From Pseudomonas purpurea (lineage in GTDB: Bacteria > Pseudomonadota > Gammaproteobacteria > Pseudomonadales > Pseudomonadaceae), in NCBI RefSeq assembly GCF_039908635.1, contig NZ_CP150918.1, positions 2,909,001 through 2,973,000 on the forward strand: a stretch of DNA of 64,000 nt, given 5' to 3'. Shown piece after piece: positions 50,792 to 61,690 of the stretch. Position 1 is the first letter of the stretch. Each line of letters starts with the position of its first letter. Under the pieces are notes generated by a model. The model saw only the letters and a list, made by a program, of their open reading frames with translations. It had not been told where the DNA came from and did not search any database. A program made the position numbers and the translations under genes.

Positions 50792-50823
50792 TAACTCAAC
50801 TAAATGACTGTTTAGTTGAGTTA
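50792..50823. repeat. Perfect 13-bp inverted repeat upstream of the recombinase
   Basis: Arms TAACTCAACTAAA (50792-50804) and TTTAGTTGAGTTA (50811-50823) are exact complements around TGACTG. The repeat lies 25 bp before the recombinase start. It may be the binding site for the recombinase itself, a repressor operator, or half of an attachment site. Confidence 0.6.
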
Positions 50824-51221
50824 AATTAATATTCGATTGGTGGATGGCTTACTCGTGCTGCACCACGCTCGCCTCTTCAAGTTTGCGGCAAACAACACTG
50901 CCTGAGAGAACCGTCGCGGATGCCAGAAGCCTGAACACGGGCTGTCTCAGTCGCAGATAAACAATCTACACACCGGTTTTTCATGTCCCTTTCACATTTT
51001 CGCGCTTAATCTCTGTCGATCCGCAGCGAGTCTTTGTGGTCGTCCAAACTGCCGTGCTACTGACAGAAAGTCAATTCGAGTGGTCGACCTGAAAAATTGC
51101 TTAACTTATTGATAGCGTTTTCATTTTGCTCGACTACGCTCTACCCGATGACGCTGCGAAACAGCGCATAGCGTTCTGATTCGCGCTGATGGATGACGAT
51201 ATTTCCAGACATGAGGTCCTC
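50824..51221. promoter_or_regulatory. Control region of the arn operon
   Basis: This 398-bp gap has no gene. It should hold the arn promoter. I looked for tandem CTTAAG/TTAAG PmrA-type sites and found only single weak matches (CTTAAT near 51004, CTTAAC near 51101), so control by PmrAB/PhoPQ is expected from the family but not supported here by sequence. Confidence 0.35.
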
Positions 51222-52370
51222 ATGAGTCAGGCTTTTCTCCCCTTCTCTCGCCCGAGTATTGGCGACGAAGAAATAGCGGCTGTAGAGCAGGTGTTACGCT
51301 CGGGCTGGATCACAACCGGGCCCAAGAACCAGGAACTGGAACAGCAATTCGCGCAGTACGTGGGGTGTAAACACGCTGTAGCGCTCTCATCGGCCACCGG
51401 CGGCATGCACATTACGCTGCTGGCACTGGGAATCGGCCCGGGCGATGAAGTCATCACGCCCTCGCAAACCTGGGTTTCGACCGCCAACATGATCTGTCTG
51501 TTGGGTGCCACGCCGGTGTTCGTTGACGTTGATCGCGACACCTTGATGTGCGACGTACAGAGCATCGAAGCTGCCATCACGCCGCGTACCAAGGCAATCA
51601 TTCCGGTGCACTACGCGGGTGCGGCGTTTGATCTGGATCCGCTCTACGCATTGGCGGACAAACACGGCATTGCGGTGATCGAGGACGCTGCCCATGCGGC
51701 TGGCACTCGGTATCGTGGCCGCGCTATTGGTGCCCAAGGCACGGCGATCTTCTCCTTTCATGCCATCAAGAATATGACCTGTGCCGAAGGCGCGATGTTT
51801 GTCAGTGATGACCAGGCATTGGCTGACCGGGTGCGCATGCTTAAGTTTCATGGCCTGGGCGTTGACGCCTATGACCGCCTGACTCATGGCCGTAAACCCC
51901 AGGCCCAAGTGGTCGAGCCGGGTTTCAAGTACAACCTGGCTGATATCAACGCGGCCATTGCACTGGTGCAGTTACAGCGCCTCGACGAAATCAATGCCAA
52001 GCGCGCCGATCTGGCGAAAACCTATCTGCAACGACTGGAAGGCTTGCCGGTACAACCGCTGAGCATACCATCCTACCCACAACACCACGCCTGGCACCTG
52101 TTCATTTTGCGTATCGACGCTGAACGCTGCGGGCTGGATCGCGATGCCTTCATGAAGGCCCTGCAAGAGCAAAATATCGGCAGTGGCATCCATTTCGTCG
52201 CTACGCACCTGCACACCTATTACCGCCAGCGTTTCCCGGACGTTCACTTGCCCAATACCGAATGGAACTCGGCGCGCCTGCTCTCCATCCCGCTGTTCCC
52301 CGACATGACCACGAACGACGTCGAACGCGTCGTTGGTGCCATTGAACACATTCTGGACACAAGCCTTTGA
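51222..52370 (+). CDS. arnB: UDP-4-amino-4-deoxy-L-arabinose--oxoglutarate aminotransferase
   Basis: ArnB (382 residues) is a PLP enzyme that aminates UDP-4-keto-pentose to UDP-Ara4N, with glutamate as donor, in the cytoplasm. Features: [19 protein letters not shown] (cofactor phosphate region), [10 protein letters not shown] with the Asp contacting the PLP nitrogen, and [15 protein letters not shown] with the Schiff-base Lys. The ATG at 51222 ([12 protein letters not shown]) with GAGG upstream is preferred over an in-frame ATG at 51189. First gene of the operon arnBCADTEF-ugd; its stop overlaps the arnC TTG start. Confidence 0.96.
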   Translation: MSQAFLPFSRPSIGDEEIAAVEQVLRSGWITTGPKNQELEQQFAQYVGCKHAVALSSATGGMHITLLALGIGPGDEVITPSQTWVSTANMICLLGATPVFVDVDRDTLMCDVQSIEAAITPRTKAIIPVHYAGAAFDLDPLYALADKHGIAVIEDAAHAAGTRYRGRAIGAQGTAIFSFHAIKNMTCAEGAMFVSDDQALADRVRMLKFHGLGVDAYDRLTHGRKPQAQVVEPGFKYNLADINAAIALVQLQRLDEINAKRADLAKTYLQRLEGLPVQPLSIPSYPQHHAWHLFILRIDAERCGLDRDAFMKALQEQNIGSGIHFVATHLHTYYRQRFPDVHLPNTEWNSARLLSIPLFPDMTTNDVERVVGAIEHILDTSL

Positions 52371-53386
52371 AGCCATACCCAATCAACTGTGTATCGATCG
52401 TTATCCCGGTCTACAACGAAGAAGAAAGCCTGCCCGAACTGCTGCGCCGCACCGAAGCGGCCTGCCAGCAACTCAAGCATGCCTATGAAATAGTCATGGT
52501 TGACGACGGTAGCCGTGACAACTCTGCACAGTTGCTCGAAGAAGCCGCTTCGCGTGAAGGCAGCCCGGTGGTGGCGGTCATTCTCAACCGCAACTACGGT
52601 CAGCATGCTGCGATCATGGCAGGTTTCGAACAGTGCCGTGGTGATGTGGTCATCACCCTTGATGCCGACCTGCAAAACCCGCCTGAAGAAATTCCGCGAC
52701 TGGTTGCACAAGCCGAACTGGGCTACGACGTCGTCGCCACCGTACGTAACAATCGTCAGGACTCTGCTTTGCGGCGTTGGCCGTCGAAGTTGATCAACCT
52801 TGCCGTGCAACGCTCAACCGGCGTTGCCATGAGCGATTATGGCTGCATGCTGCGCGCCTACCGACGGACCATTGTCGACGCCATGCTGTCTTGCAGTGAA
52901 CGCAGCACGTTCATTCCGATCCTGGCCAACAGCTTTGCCCGCCACACCACCGAGATTCTGGTGCAACACGCCGAGCGTGAGCACGGCGAGTCCAAGTACA
53001 GCCCGATGCGCCTGATCAACCTGATGTTCGATCTCGTCACGTGCATGACCACCACCCCGCTTCGCCTGTTGAGCATTATCGGCTTCAGCATGGCCGCGCT
53101 GGGTGCGCTGTTTGCTTTCACGCTGATCATGCTGCGGTTGATGTTTGGTGCCACCTGGGCCGGTGGCGGTACGTTCGTACTGTTCGCCGTACTGTTTGTG
53201 TTCACCGGTGGCCAGTTCATCGGCATGGGCCTGCTGGGTGAATATCTGGGGCGCATGTACAGCGATGTTCGGGCCCGCCCACGGTTCTTCATTGAGAAGG
53301 TGTTGCGTAGCCAACCCGCTCCGATTGCTCCTGTCGTCATCGTCGACGGTCTCACTTCCACTTCCTCCGATCAGGTTTCCTCATGA
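52367..53386 (+). CDS. arnC: Undecaprenyl-phosphate 4-deoxy-4-formamido-L-arabinose transferase
   Basis: ArnC (339 residues) moves Ara4-formyl-N from UDP to undecaprenyl phosphate at the inner membrane. The GT2 domain shows [31 protein letters not shown] and the DADLQNP metal site. Two C-terminal transmembrane helices follow (about 235-300: [20 protein letters not shown] and [20 protein letters not shown]). The start is TTG at 52367, overlapping the arnB stop (TTGA); no better start exists before the first strand. Overlaps arnA by 4 bp. Confidence 0.95.
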   Translation: MKPYPINCVSIVIPVYNEEESLPELLRRTEAACQQLKHAYEIVMVDDGSRDNSAQLLEEAASREGSPVVAVILNRNYGQHAAIMAGFEQCRGDVVITLDADLQNPPEEIPRLVAQAELGYDVVATVRNNRQDSALRRWPSKLINLAVQRSTGVAMSDYGCMLRAYRRTIVDAMLSCSERSTFIPILANSFARHTTEILVQHAEREHGESKYSPMRLINLMFDLVTCMTTTPLRLLSIIGFSMAALGALFAFTLIMLRLMFGATWAGGGTFVLFAVLFVFTGGQFIGMGLLGEYLGRMYSDVRARPRFFIEKVLRSQPAPIAPVVIVDGLTSTSSDQVSS

Positions 53387-55374
53387 GTTCAAAAGCTGTT
53401 GTTTTCGCCTATCACGACATTGGCTGCGCTGGCATTGAAGCCCTGCTGAATGCGGGTTACGAAATTGCCGCCGTGTTCACCCATGCAGACGACCCGAAGG
53501 AAAACGCCTTCTACGGCTCCGTCGCCCAACTCTGCGCACGCAAAGGCATTCCGGTGCATGCACCGGAAGACGTCAACCACCCGCTGTGGATCGAGCGCAT
53601 CGCCAAACTGAACCCGGACTACCTGTTCTCGTTCTACTACCGCAACCTGTTGTCCGAGCCGCTGCTGGCCACCGCCAGCAAAGGCGCGTTCAACCTGCAC
53701 GGCTCGTTGCTGCCCACCTACCGTGGCCGTGCGCCGGCCAACTGGGTGCTGGTCAACGGTGAAAAAGAAACCGGCGTGACCCTGCACCGCATGGTCAAGC
53801 GTGCCGATGCCGGCGCAATCGTTGCCCAGCAACGCGTTGCCATCGACCGTACCGACACCGCTCTGAGCCTGCACGCCAAGCTGCGTGAAGCTGCTTCCAA
53901 CCTGTTGCGTGACACCCTGCCGCTGCTGGCCCAGGGTAAAACCACCGAAACCGCCCAGGACGAATCCAAAGCCACTGTTTTCGGTCGTCGCACCCCGGCG
54001 GACGGCAAATTGCTGTGGAAGAAGCCTGCGCAAGAATTGTTCAACCTGGTTCGCGCGGTTACCCAGCCCTACCCTGGCGCTTTCTGCGACGTGGGCGAGC
54101 ACAAGCTGATTGTCTGGAGCGCAGAAGTCGCCAAGGGTAACGAAGGCCTGGCGCCGGGCCGTGTGATCAGTGTGGACCCGCTGCGTATTGCTTGCGGTGA
54201 AGATTCCCTGGTTGTCACCTCTGGCCAGCGCAACGACAACGGCCTGTACCTCAGTGGGCCACAACTGGCCAACGAACTGGGTCTGGTTGACGGCTCCGTA
54301 CTGCGTGGCGCCGAGTCGGGCCGTGCCCCGCGTCGCACTCGCGTGCTGATCCTTGGCGTCAACGGCTTCATCGGTAACCACTTGTCCGAGCGCCTGCTGC
54401 GCGACGGAAAATACGACGTCTACGGTCTGGACATCGGCTCCGACGCCATCGAGCGCCTGCGCAGCCATCCGAACTTCCACTACGTTGAAGGCGATATCAG
54501 CATCCACTCCGAGTGGATCGAATATCACATCAAGAAGTGCGACGTGGTTCTGCCGCTGGTGGCCATCGCCACGCCAATCGAATACACCCGCAACCCGCTG
54601 CGCGTATTCGAACTGGACTTCGAAGAGAACCTGAAACTGGTTCGCTACTGCGTCAAGTACAACAAGCGCGTGATCTTCCCGTCGACCTCCGAAGTCTATG
54701 GCATGTGCCAGGATCAAAACTTCGACGAAGACACCTCCAACCTGATCGTCGGCCCGATCAACAAGCAGCGCTGGATCTACTCGGTCTCCAAACAGTTGCT
54801 GGACCGCGTGATCTGGGCCTACGGCCAGAAAGGCCTGAACTTCACCCTCTTCCGTCCATTCAACTGGATGGGCCCGCGCCTGGACCGTCTGGATTCGGCG
54901 CGTATCGGCAGCTCCCGTGCAATCACCCAGTTGATCCTGAACCTGGTGGAAGGCACGCCTATCCGTCTGTTCGACGGTGGCGAGCAAAAACGCTGCTTTA
55001 CCGACATTGCGGATGGCGTTGAAGCGCTGGCGCGCATTATCGACAACGAAAATGATGCCTGCAACGGTCAGATCATCAACATCGGCAACCCCGAAAACGA
55101 AGCCAGCATCCGCCAGTTGGGCGAAGAACTGCTGCGCCAGTTCGAGGCGCACCCACTGCGCGGCAACTTCCCTCCATTCGCCGGTTTCCGTGACATCGAG
55201 AGCAAGGCGTTCTACGGCACGGGTTATCAGGATGTGTCCCACCGCAAGCCAAGCATCCAGAACGCCAAGCGCCTGCTGGACTGGACACCGACGGTCGAGA
55301 TGAGCGAAACCATCGGTAACACCCTGGACTTCTTCCTGCGCGAGGCCATGCTCGAAATCGCGGACAAGCGCTGA
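53383..55374 (+). CDS. arnA: Bifunctional UDP-glucuronate decarboxylase / UDP-Ara4N formyltransferase
   Basis: ArnA (663 residues) has two enzymes in one chain. The N-terminal formyltransferase (about 1-305) has the [15 protein letters not shown] motif of tetrahydrofolate-dependent formyltransferases. The C-terminal short-chain dehydrogenase (about 315-663) has [17 protein letters not shown] for NAD and the catalytic pair in [11 protein letters not shown] (Tyr-x3-Lys), and performs oxidative decarboxylation of UDP-glucuronate made by Ugd. Its ATG overlaps the arnC stop (ATGA). Length normal for the family. Confidence 0.98.
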   Translation: MSSKAVVFAYHDIGCAGIEALLNAGYEIAAVFTHADDPKENAFYGSVAQLCARKGIPVHAPEDVNHPLWIERIAKLNPDYLFSFYYRNLLSEPLLATASKGAFNLHGSLLPTYRGRAPANWVLVNGEKETGVTLHRMVKRADAGAIVAQQRVAIDRTDTALSLHAKLREAASNLLRDTLPLLAQGKTTETAQDESKATVFGRRTPADGKLLWKKPAQELFNLVRAVTQPYPGAFCDVGEHKLIVWSAEVAKGNEGLAPGRVISVDPLRIACGEDSLVVTSGQRNDNGLYLSGPQLANELGLVDGSVLRGAESGRAPRRTRVLILGVNGFIGNHLSERLLRDGKYDVYGLDIGSDAIERLRSHPNFHYVEGDISIHSEWIEYHIKKCDVVLPLVAIATPIEYTRNPLRVFELDFEENLKLVRYCVKYNKRVIFPSTSEVYGMCQDQNFDEDTSNLIVGPINKQRWIYSVSKQLLDRVIWAYGQKGLNFTLFRPFNWMGPRLDRLDSARIGSSRAITQLILNLVEGTPIRLFDGGEQKRCFTDIADGVEALARIIDNENDACNGQIINIGNPENEASIRQLGEELLRQFEAHPLRGNFPPFAGFRDIESKAFYGTGYQDVSHRKPSIQNAKRLLDWTPTVEMSETIGNTLDFFLREAMLEIADKR

Positions 55375-56258
55375 TGCAGGCAGGTCTTCGAATCGATGTC
55401 GACACCTATCGAGGCACCCGTGAGGGGGTGCCCCGGTTGCTGGAAATGCTCGATGAAGCACAGGTCAAGGCGACGTTTTTCTTCAGTGTGGGTCCGGACA
55501 ACATGGGGCGCCATTTATGGCGCCTCATCCGTCCGCAGTTCCTCTGGAAAATGCTGCGCTCCAATGCGGCGGGTCTGTACGGCTGGGACATTTTGCTGGC
55601 CGGCACTGCCTGGCCCGGCAAACCCATCGGTCGAGACCTGGGGCACCTGATGCGCCAGGCCCTCGCGGCGGGCCATGAAGTCGGTTTGCACGCTTGGGAC
55701 CACCACGGCTGGCAAGCCAATGCCGGACGCTGGAGCGACGCCGACCTGATCGAGCAGATTCGCCGCGGTGTCGACACCCTCAGCGACATTCTCGGCCAGA
55801 AAGTGGATTGCTCGGCTGCCGCCGGTTGGCGTGCCGACGAGCGCGTGATCGAGGCCAAGCAACGTTTTGGCTTTCGTTACAACAGCGACTGTCGCGGACA
55901 AAGCCTGTTCCAGCCACGGCTGGCAGACGGCAGCCTCGGCACGCCGCAAATTCCGGTCGACTTGCCCACTTTCGATGAGGTGGTCGGGCCGGTCGTTGAC
56001 GCTCGGGCGTTCAACGCATTCATTCTGGATCGATTCAGCCCCTCGAAGCTGAACGTTTATACGATACATGCAGAGGTAGAAGGGATTCTGATGGCCAACG
56101 ATTTCCGTCAACTACTGGTCGACGCACGCGAGCGTGATATCCAGTTCCAACCCTTGGGTGATCGGCTGCCTGCCCAGCCCTCCACCCTGCCCCAGGGTCG
56201 CGTAATACGTGGCGCGCTGGAGGGCCGCGAAGGCTGGCTGGGAGTACAGGGAGCATGA
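55374..56258 (+). CDS. arnD: 4-deoxy-4-formamido-L-arabinose-phosphoundecaprenol deformylase
   Basis: ArnD (294 residues) removes the formyl group from undecaprenyl-P-Ara4FN, making the sugar transfer irreversible. It belongs to the NodB/polysaccharide deacetylase group: RIDVDTYRG supplies the first metal Asp and [13 protein letters not shown] the His pair; DSLPTFDEV-like segments follow. No signal peptide; expected at the inner membrane face. The start shares a base with the arnA stop (TGATG). Confidence 0.95.
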   Translation: MQAGLRIDVDTYRGTREGVPRLLEMLDEAQVKATFFFSVGPDNMGRHLWRLIRPQFLWKMLRSNAAGLYGWDILLAGTAWPGKPIGRDLGHLMRQALAAGHEVGLHAWDHHGWQANAGRWSDADLIEQIRRGVDTLSDILGQKVDCSAAAGWRADERVIEAKQRFGFRYNSDCRGQSLFQPRLADGSLGTPQIPVDLPTFDEVVGPVVDARAFNAFILDRFSPSKLNVYTIHAEVEGILMANDFRQLLVDARERDIQFQPLGDRLPAQPSTLPQGRVIRGALEGREGWLGVQGA

Positions 56259-57904
56259 CCAGGCGCTGGGCTTTGCCCTTATTGTTGGTTGCTTTTGCAC
56301 TGGCTTACCTGCTGCCGTTGGGCACCCATGGCTTGTGGATTCCAGATGAAACCCGCTATGCCCAGATCAGTCAGGAAATGCTCCTGAGTGGCAATTGGGT
56401 GTCTCCGCACTTCATGGGCCTGCGCTACTTCGAGAAGCCTGTTGCCGGCTATTGGATGATGGCGATCGGTCAGGCGATTTTCGGTGAAAACCTCTTTGGC
56501 GTGCGCATTGCCTCGGCCTTGAGCACCGGCCTCAGTGTATTGCTGGCCTATCTGATTGCCCGACGGCTGTGGCGCGATCCGCGTAAAAGCTTCACCTGCG
56601 CCCTGCTGTACATGAGCTTCGCCATCATTGTCGGTCAGGCGGGTTACGCCAACCTCGATCCGCAATTCACGTTCTGGGTCAATTTGAGCCTGGTCGCCTT
56701 GTGGTTCGCCCTGGACAGCACTCAACGCAGCGCACGGCTGGCGAGTTGGGCCGTGCTGGGGCTGGCCTGCGGCATGGGCTTCATGACCAAGGGCTTTCTG
56801 GCCTGGCTGTTGCCGGTGTTGATCGCCCTGCCCTGGATGATCTGGCAGAAACGCTGGCGCGAACTGTTGATCTACGGCCCTTTGGCAATCGTCGTGGCAA
56901 TTGCCGTGAGCCTGCCCTGGGCCCTGGCGGTACACGCACAGGAACCGGATTACTGGCGTTTCTTTTTCTGGCATGAGCACATTCGGCGTTTTTCCGGCGA
57001 TGACGCACAGCACGCCTCGCCCTGGTGGTTCTACCTGCCCTTGCTGGTAGGGTTCAGCCTGCCTTGGGTTGCGTTGCTGCCCGTCGCACTGAAACAGGCA
57101 TGGCAGTCCAGGAGCCACGCCAATACTGGGTTTCTGCTGCTGTGGCTGCTGCTGCCGTTGGCGTTTTTCAGCTTGAGCAAAGGCAAGTTGCCAACCTACA
57201 TCCTGCCTTGCCTGTTACCGCTGGCCCTGTTGATGGGCAATACCCTGGTAGAGCGCTTGCAGCTCAAACAGAGTCGGGTATTGACGCTCAACGGTTTGCT
57301 GAACGTGACGCTGGGCATGATCACCCTGCTCTCCGTGGTGTACCTGCAACTGAAAAAGCCGCTGTATGTCGATGAAATGCACCACGTGGTGCTGGTCTAC
57401 ATCGTCCTGATCGGCTGGATTCTGTCCAACCTTCTGCAGTTGATGCGGCCGTTGCAATGCTGGGCCGCACCGGCCTTCGGCAGTTTGTTGCTGATGGCGG
57501 TACTGCCCGCCGGGCTGCCTAACTCGGTGGTGTACAACAAGATGCCCGATCAATTCATCATCGACCATGCCCAGGAACTGGGGCAAACGACTTCGTTGCT
57601 GAGTAACGACCTGGGCGCAGCATCGGCCTTGGCCTGGCGCCTGCAACGCCCGGAAGTGACCTTGTATAACTCCGTCGGCGAGCTGAAATATGGCTTGGCC
57701 TTTTCGGAAGCGAGCACCCGGCGTGTCAACGTCGAACAGGTGCAGCAATGGATGACCGACGCACGTAAAAAGGGCTCGGTGGGCGTGGTGATGCGCGTCA
57801 AGGGTGCCGACGAGGTGCAGGAACTCGACGTCTTGCCCAAGGACGCCAAGCGTTATGAGCAAGGCAAGATGGTCATTCTGATTTTCGCCCAGAGTGCGCC
57901 ATGA
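56255..57904 (+). CDS. arnT: Lipid A 4-amino-4-deoxy-L-arabinose transferase
   Basis: ArnT (549 residues) transfers L-Ara4N from undecaprenyl phosphate to lipid A phosphates on the periplasmic side of the inner membrane, lowering negative charge and giving polymyxin resistance. It is a GT-C/GT83 fold protein with about 12-13 helices. The first periplasmic loop carries the catalytic-type acidic motif [17 protein letters not shown], and a soluble C-terminal periplasmic domain (about 430-549) follows. Overlaps arnD and arnE by 4 bp each. Confidence 0.96.
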   Translation: MTRRWALPLLLVAFALAYLLPLGTHGLWIPDETRYAQISQEMLLSGNWVSPHFMGLRYFEKPVAGYWMMAIGQAIFGENLFGVRIASALSTGLSVLLAYLIARRLWRDPRKSFTCALLYMSFAIIVGQAGYANLDPQFTFWVNLSLVALWFALDSTQRSARLASWAVLGLACGMGFMTKGFLAWLLPVLIALPWMIWQKRWRELLIYGPLAIVVAIAVSLPWALAVHAQEPDYWRFFFWHEHIRRFSGDDAQHASPWWFYLPLLVGFSLPWVALLPVALKQAWQSRSHANTGFLLLWLLLPLAFFSLSKGKLPTYILPCLLPLALLMGNTLVERLQLKQSRVLTLNGLLNVTLGMITLLSVVYLQLKKPLYVDEMHHVVLVYIVLIGWILSNLLQLMRPLQCWAAPAFGSLLLMAVLPAGLPNSVVYNKMPDQFIIDHAQELGQTTSLLSNDLGAASALAWRLQRPEVTLYNSVGELKYGLAFSEASTRRVNVEQVQQWMTDARKKGSVGVVMRVKGADEVQELDVLPKDAKRYEQGKMVILIFAQSAP

Positions 57905-58245
57905 CCCTGTTTTTGCTCCTGACAGCGTGCTTGCTGACGTGTGCTGGCCAAATTGCCCAGAAGTACGCCGTTGAAAGCTGGCGCGGCAAAGACTGCGGCT
58001 GGGGCGAGAAGCTCTTCTCGCCCTGGTTGTGGCTGGCGCTGGCCTGCCTCGGTTTTGGCTTGCTGGTGTGGCTGTTGGTGCTACAGCGTCTGGAAGTCGG
58101 TATCGCCTACCCGATGCTGAGCCTCAATTTTGTGCTGGTGACGTTGGTGGCACGTTTTGTCTTTCATGAAGCCGTCGACCGGCGCCATTGGTTTGGCGTA
58201 ACCCTGGTTATTGCAGGCGTTGTTCTGCTCGGGAGTCACGCATGA
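57901..58245 (+). CDS. arnE: Undecaprenyl-P-Ara4N flippase subunit ArnE
   Basis: ArnE (114 residues) with ArnF forms the proposed flippase that moves undecaprenyl-P-L-Ara4N across the inner membrane. It is a small four-helix protein of the SMR/EamA type: [20 protein letters not shown], a central [15 protein letters not shown] helix and the [20 protein letters not shown] segment. It overlaps arnT and arnF by 4 bp. Confidence 0.93.
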   Translation: MTLFLLLTACLLTCAGQIAQKYAVESWRGKDCGWGEKLFSPWLWLALACLGFGLLVWLLVLQRLEVGIAYPMLSLNFVLVTLVARFVFHEAVDRRHWFGVTLVIAGVVLLGSHA

Positions 58246-58655
58246 ACCTTCGTCGCGGTATCGGTTATGCCATGGGCAGTGTGCTGCTGGTCAGTGCCGC
58301 CCAGTTGGGCATGCGCTGGAGCATGAGTCGCCTGCCCCACCCCGAGCAATGGCTGCAAGCCTTGGGCGACGGTACGGTCGATCTGCTGGCAATCGGCGTC
58401 GTACTGGCATCGATCATCGGGTATGCCCTGTCCATGCTCTGCTGGCTCTGCGCCTTGCGCGATCTGCCGCTGGGCCGGGCTTACTCCCTGCTGAGCATCA
58501 GCTATGCGCTGGTGTACGTGCTGGCGGCCAGCCTGCCGTTGTTCAACGAACACTTCAGTCTTTCAAAAACCCTTGGGGTGGCCTTGGTCATCCTCGGGGT
58601 GATCACCATCAACTCTCGCCCTGCCCGTGTGCCCGATCTTAGGAATACCCCATGA
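58242..58655 (+). CDS. arnF: Undecaprenyl-P-Ara4N flippase subunit ArnF
   Basis: ArnF (137 residues) is the partner of ArnE, also with four helices: [19 protein letters not shown], a second helix around [20 protein letters not shown], and [20 protein letters not shown]. The ATG at 58242 overlaps the arnE stop (ATGA); an upstream in-frame codon would place the start deep inside arnE and is rejected. Its stop overlaps ugd. Confidence 0.93.
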   Translation: MNLRRGIGYAMGSVLLVSAAQLGMRWSMSRLPHPEQWLQALGDGTVDLLAIGVVLASIIGYALSMLCWLCALRDLPLGRAYSLLSISYALVYVLAASLPLFNEHFSLSKTLGVALVILGVITINSRPARVPDLRNTP

Positions 58656-60016
58656 AAATCAGTGTATTTGGTAGTGGTTACGTTGGTCTGGTTCAAGCCG
58701 CGGTACTGGCTGAAGTCGGCCACGATGTGATCTGCATGGACATCGACGCGAAAAAAGTCGAGTTGCTGCAACAAGGACATGTGAGCATTTTTGAACCCGG
58801 CCTCGCGAGCCTGGTACGCGAGAGCCTGGAAGCCAAGCGCCTGCAATTCACCCACGATGAAAAACTCGCGGTGCAACACGGTGAGGTGCTGTTCATCGCC
58901 GTGGGTACACCGTCCCGGGAAGATGGCTCGGCAGATCTGCGCTACGTGCTGTCGGTTGGCGACGCCGTGGCTCGCCATCGCGAACAGCCACTGATACTGG
59001 TCGAAAAATCCACTGTGCCGGTGGGTACGGGCGACACCTTGCGCGCCCACATCGAGCAGGCCCTGCAACAGGCCGGGCGCTCGCTGCAATTCGATATCGT
59101 CTCCAACCCCGAATTTCTCAAGGAAGGCACGGCCGTCTCCGACTGCCGTCGCCCCGACCGCATCATCATTGGTTGCGAACGTGATGAAGTACGCGATGTC
59201 ATGCGTGACCTCTATGCACCGTTCAACCGCAACCACGACCGCATCATGTTCATGGACCTGCGCAGCGCCGAGCTGACCAAGTACGCCGCCAACTGCATGC
59301 TGGCGACCAAAATCAGCTTCATCAACCAGATCGCCGAACTGGCCGAGCACCTGGGGGCCGACATCGAATCGGTACGCCTTGGCATCGGCGCCGACTCGCG
59401 GATCGGTTACCACTTCATCTACCCAGGTTGCGGTTATGGGGGTTCCTGTTTCCCCAAAGACATGCGCGCCTTGATCCACAGCGCCGAAGAAGCCCATTGC
59501 TCCAGCGACTTGCTGCAAGCGGTCGAAGCCATCAACGAACGGCAAAAACACAAGCTGTTCGAGCGCATCAACGCGTTCTACAAGGGCGATCTGCGTGGCA
59601 AGACCTTCGCGGTCTGGGGGCTGGCCTTCAAACCCAACACCGATGACATGCGCGATGCGCCAAGCCGCGTGCTGCTTGAATCCCTCTGGGCCGCCGGGGC
59701 CACTGTTCGGGCGTTTGACCCGGAGGCGATGCAGGAAACCCAGAAGCTGTACCCGAACGAAGAAAAACTGATGCTCATGGGCACACCAGAATCCGTGCTG
59801 ACCGGCGCCGATGCGCTGATTATCTGCACCGAATGGCAGCAGTTCAAAGCCCCTGATTTCGACCTGATCCAAGGGCGCCTCACTGCGCCGGTGATTTTCG
59901 ACGGCCGCAACCTGTACGACGCCGAGCGCCTGGCGCGCAACGGTTTCCTGTACTTCCCGATCGGGCGTGGCGAGTCACGCAATTTGCCGATTCCTCACCA
60001 GCAGTGGCCAGCCTAA
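58652..60016 (+). CDS. ugd: UDP-glucose 6-dehydrogenase
   Basis: This 454-residue enzyme makes UDP-glucuronate, the substrate of the ArnA decarboxylase, by two NAD-dependent oxidations of UDP-glucose. N-terminal Rossmann motif [20 protein letters not shown]; catalytic cysteine in [16 protein letters not shown]; the C-terminal UDP-binding domain contains [18 protein letters not shown]. It is the last gene of the coupled arn unit (4-bp overlap with arnF), so precursor supply is made with the pathway. Also known as pmrE. Confidence 0.97.
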   Translation: MKISVFGSGYVGLVQAAVLAEVGHDVICMDIDAKKVELLQQGHVSIFEPGLASLVRESLEAKRLQFTHDEKLAVQHGEVLFIAVGTPSREDGSADLRYVLSVGDAVARHREQPLILVEKSTVPVGTGDTLRAHIEQALQQAGRSLQFDIVSNPEFLKEGTAVSDCRRPDRIIIGCERDEVRDVMRDLYAPFNRNHDRIMFMDLRSAELTKYAANCMLATKISFINQIAELAEHLGADIESVRLGIGADSRIGYHFIYPGCGYGGSCFPKDMRALIHSAEEAHCSSDLLQAVEAINERQKHKLFERINAFYKGDLRGKTFAVWGLAFKPNTDDMRDAPSRVLLESLWAAGATVRAFDPEAMQETQKLYPNEEKLMLMGTPESVLTGADALIICTEWQQFKAPDFDLIQGRLTAPVIFDGRNLYDAERLARNGFLYFPIGRGESRNLPIPHQQWPA

Positions 60017-60040
60017 GCCGACAGGGCACGGGAGCATGGA

Positions 60041-61648
60041 TTGATAACTCCACGATCGACAGAGATTCACTGGCAATCCCTTGGACTTGGCCTGCTGGCG
60101 TTACTGCTGTTCATCGCCGGCGTCTATCAGCAGGAAGCCATTGGCTTCGATTCAAGGTTTGTGCTGTTTGCCCAGGAAATGCTGCGCCACGGGCCTGGCT
60201 TCTTTCCGACCACTTATGGCCAGCCTTACGCAGATTACTCGTCGACCAGCACGCTGCTGGTCTATGGGTTGTCGTTGCCGTTCGGCAGGGTGAACGCCCT
60301 GACCGCGTGGTTGCCCAGCGCCCTGGCGGCGGCGTGGATCGTGGTGCTGATCTATCGCCTTGTTGCGCCGTACTCCAAACGCTGGGCGTTGCTGAGTATT
60401 GCGCTGCTGATGCTCACCAACACCCTCGTCACCGAAACCCGCGCTGTTTCGCTGGACCAGATGCTGGCGGCGGTGGCGTTCACGGTGTTTTACCTGGGGT
60501 ACAGCTGCGACCATTTCGGTGCGCCACGAAGAATGATCCTGGTGTTCGCGCTGTTACTGCTTGGCTTTGGCATTCGCGGGCCTATCGGCCTGGTGATTCC
60601 AACCGGCATGTTGTGCAGCTACTACCTGATCAATGGCCAATGGCGGCGCATGCTCGGTTTCGGGCTGCTGGCGTCGGTGCTGCTGCTCGGGTGTGTCGGG
60701 CTGCTGCTATGGCTGGCTCAACGCAGCGGCGGCGCAGAATTTGTGCAGGACGTGATTCGCATGCAGTTCATGGGGCGCATGGACGGTAGCGAAGGCTCCA
60801 GCGGGGTGTTTTATTACTTCACCAGCTCGATGGGTAACTATGCGCTGGCGTACCCACTGGCGGTGTTGGTGTTGATCGCCGTCGCTGTGGCGGGACGACA
60901 GGATCGCGGGCCGGCATTGAATCTGTTGCGCTACTGCGCCGCTGCCGGGCTGATCGTGATGGTCGGTTTGTCGGTGCCCCAGGCGAAAAAAGCACGCTAC
61001 TTGCTGCCGATGCTGCCCATGGCCGCCATTATCGCGGCGTACCCATTCCAGGTTGCACAGGGTCGGGTGTTCTTCTGGTTGCGCGGCTTGATGCAAGGCC
61101 TGTGGTTGCTGATGCCTGCGCTGCTGATCGGCGCCCTGCTGTTCGCGCAACGGCGTTTTCCTGAGCACCTGACCGCATTGACACCGGCGTTGGTGACGCT
61201 GGCGGTGCTGCAACTGATCGCGCTGGCGCTGTTGTTCAAACCCCAATGGCGGGCTGTCGGCCTGGCGTTCTCTGCGGTGCTGGCGTTGTGGTCGACCTAC
61301 ATTCTGGTGTTCGAGCCGGTCGAGCGTACGCTCTATGACACCCGCACGTTCACTCGCGCAGCGTTTGCCCTGATCCAGAAAGACCCGGCGCCAGTGGTAC
61401 TGCACGCCATGGGCAAAGACGCGCGAGCAATCAAGTTCATGGTCAACATCGAACAGGACCTGTTGCCGGTCTTCACCGGATCCGCCCAGGAACTGGAAAA
61501 CGTACCCGGGCCGGCCTGGATCGTGATGGATAAAACCGACTATCAGTCGCTGCAAGACTCGCCAATCGGAGCCCTTGCGCCCGTGCTCAGCGGTCGCTTC
61601 GACAAGAGCGATTATGTGCTGTTGCATCGGCCGTCAGCGCAACCCTAA
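60041..61648 (+). CDS. GT39/ArnT-like membrane glycosyltransferase
   Basis: This 535-residue polytopic protein with about 12 helices is distantly ArnT-like. The first periplasmic loop (GFDSRFVLFAQEMLRHGPGF) lacks the exact DE motif of ArnT but has Asp and Glu in comparable positions, and a soluble C-terminal domain follows (about 425-535). It starts with TTG at 60041, supported by GGGAG 7 nt upstream and by an ATG five bases earlier that leads to a stop after two codons. It follows ugd by 25 bp on the same strand, so it may be co-transcribed and may modify LPS or another polyprenyl-linked glycan. Donor and acceptor unknown. Confidence 0.85.
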   Translation: MITPRSTEIHWQSLGLGLLALLLFIAGVYQQEAIGFDSRFVLFAQEMLRHGPGFFPTTYGQPYADYSSTSTLLVYGLSLPFGRVNALTAWLPSALAAAWIVVLIYRLVAPYSKRWALLSIALLMLTNTLVTETRAVSLDQMLAAVAFTVFYLGYSCDHFGAPRRMILVFALLLLGFGIRGPIGLVIPTGMLCSYYLINGQWRRMLGFGLLASVLLLGCVGLLLWLAQRSGGAEFVQDVIRMQFMGRMDGSEGSSGVFYYFTSSMGNYALAYPLAVLVLIAVAVAGRQDRGPALNLLRYCAAAGLIVMVGLSVPQAKKARYLLPMLPMAAIIAAYPFQVAQGRVFFWLRGLMQGLWLLMPALLIGALLFAQRRFPEHLTALTPALVTLAVLQLIALALLFKPQWRAVGLAFSAVLALWSTYILVFEPVERTLYDTRTFTRAAFALIQKDPAPVVLHAMGKDARAIKFMVNIEQDLLPVFTGSAQELENVPGPAWIVMDKTDYQSLQDSPIGALAPVLSGRFDKSDYVLLHRPSAQP

Positions 61649-61664
61649 CAGGTTGCGCAACAAG

Positions 61665-61690
61665 GGGGCGCCTGCTTAAGCTAGCGCCCC
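61665..61690 (+). terminator. Hairpin directly before the GNAT start codon
   Basis: Arms GGGGCGC (61665-61671) and GCGCCCC (61684-61690) with a GCTTAAGC inner palindrome end exactly at the base before the GNAT ATG. It may end the arn/glycosyltransferase transcript, or control initiation at the GNAT gene, which has no visible SD. Confidence 0.5.

Noticed and set aside
50824..51221. PmrA/PhoP boxes for the arn operon
   Set aside because: Only isolated CTTAA-type half matches were found, not the tandem spacing needed for a call.
53389..55461. 690-codon open frame antisense to arnA
   Set aside because: arnA has both catalytic domains and gene overlaps on each side; the antisense frame is a compositional shadow.
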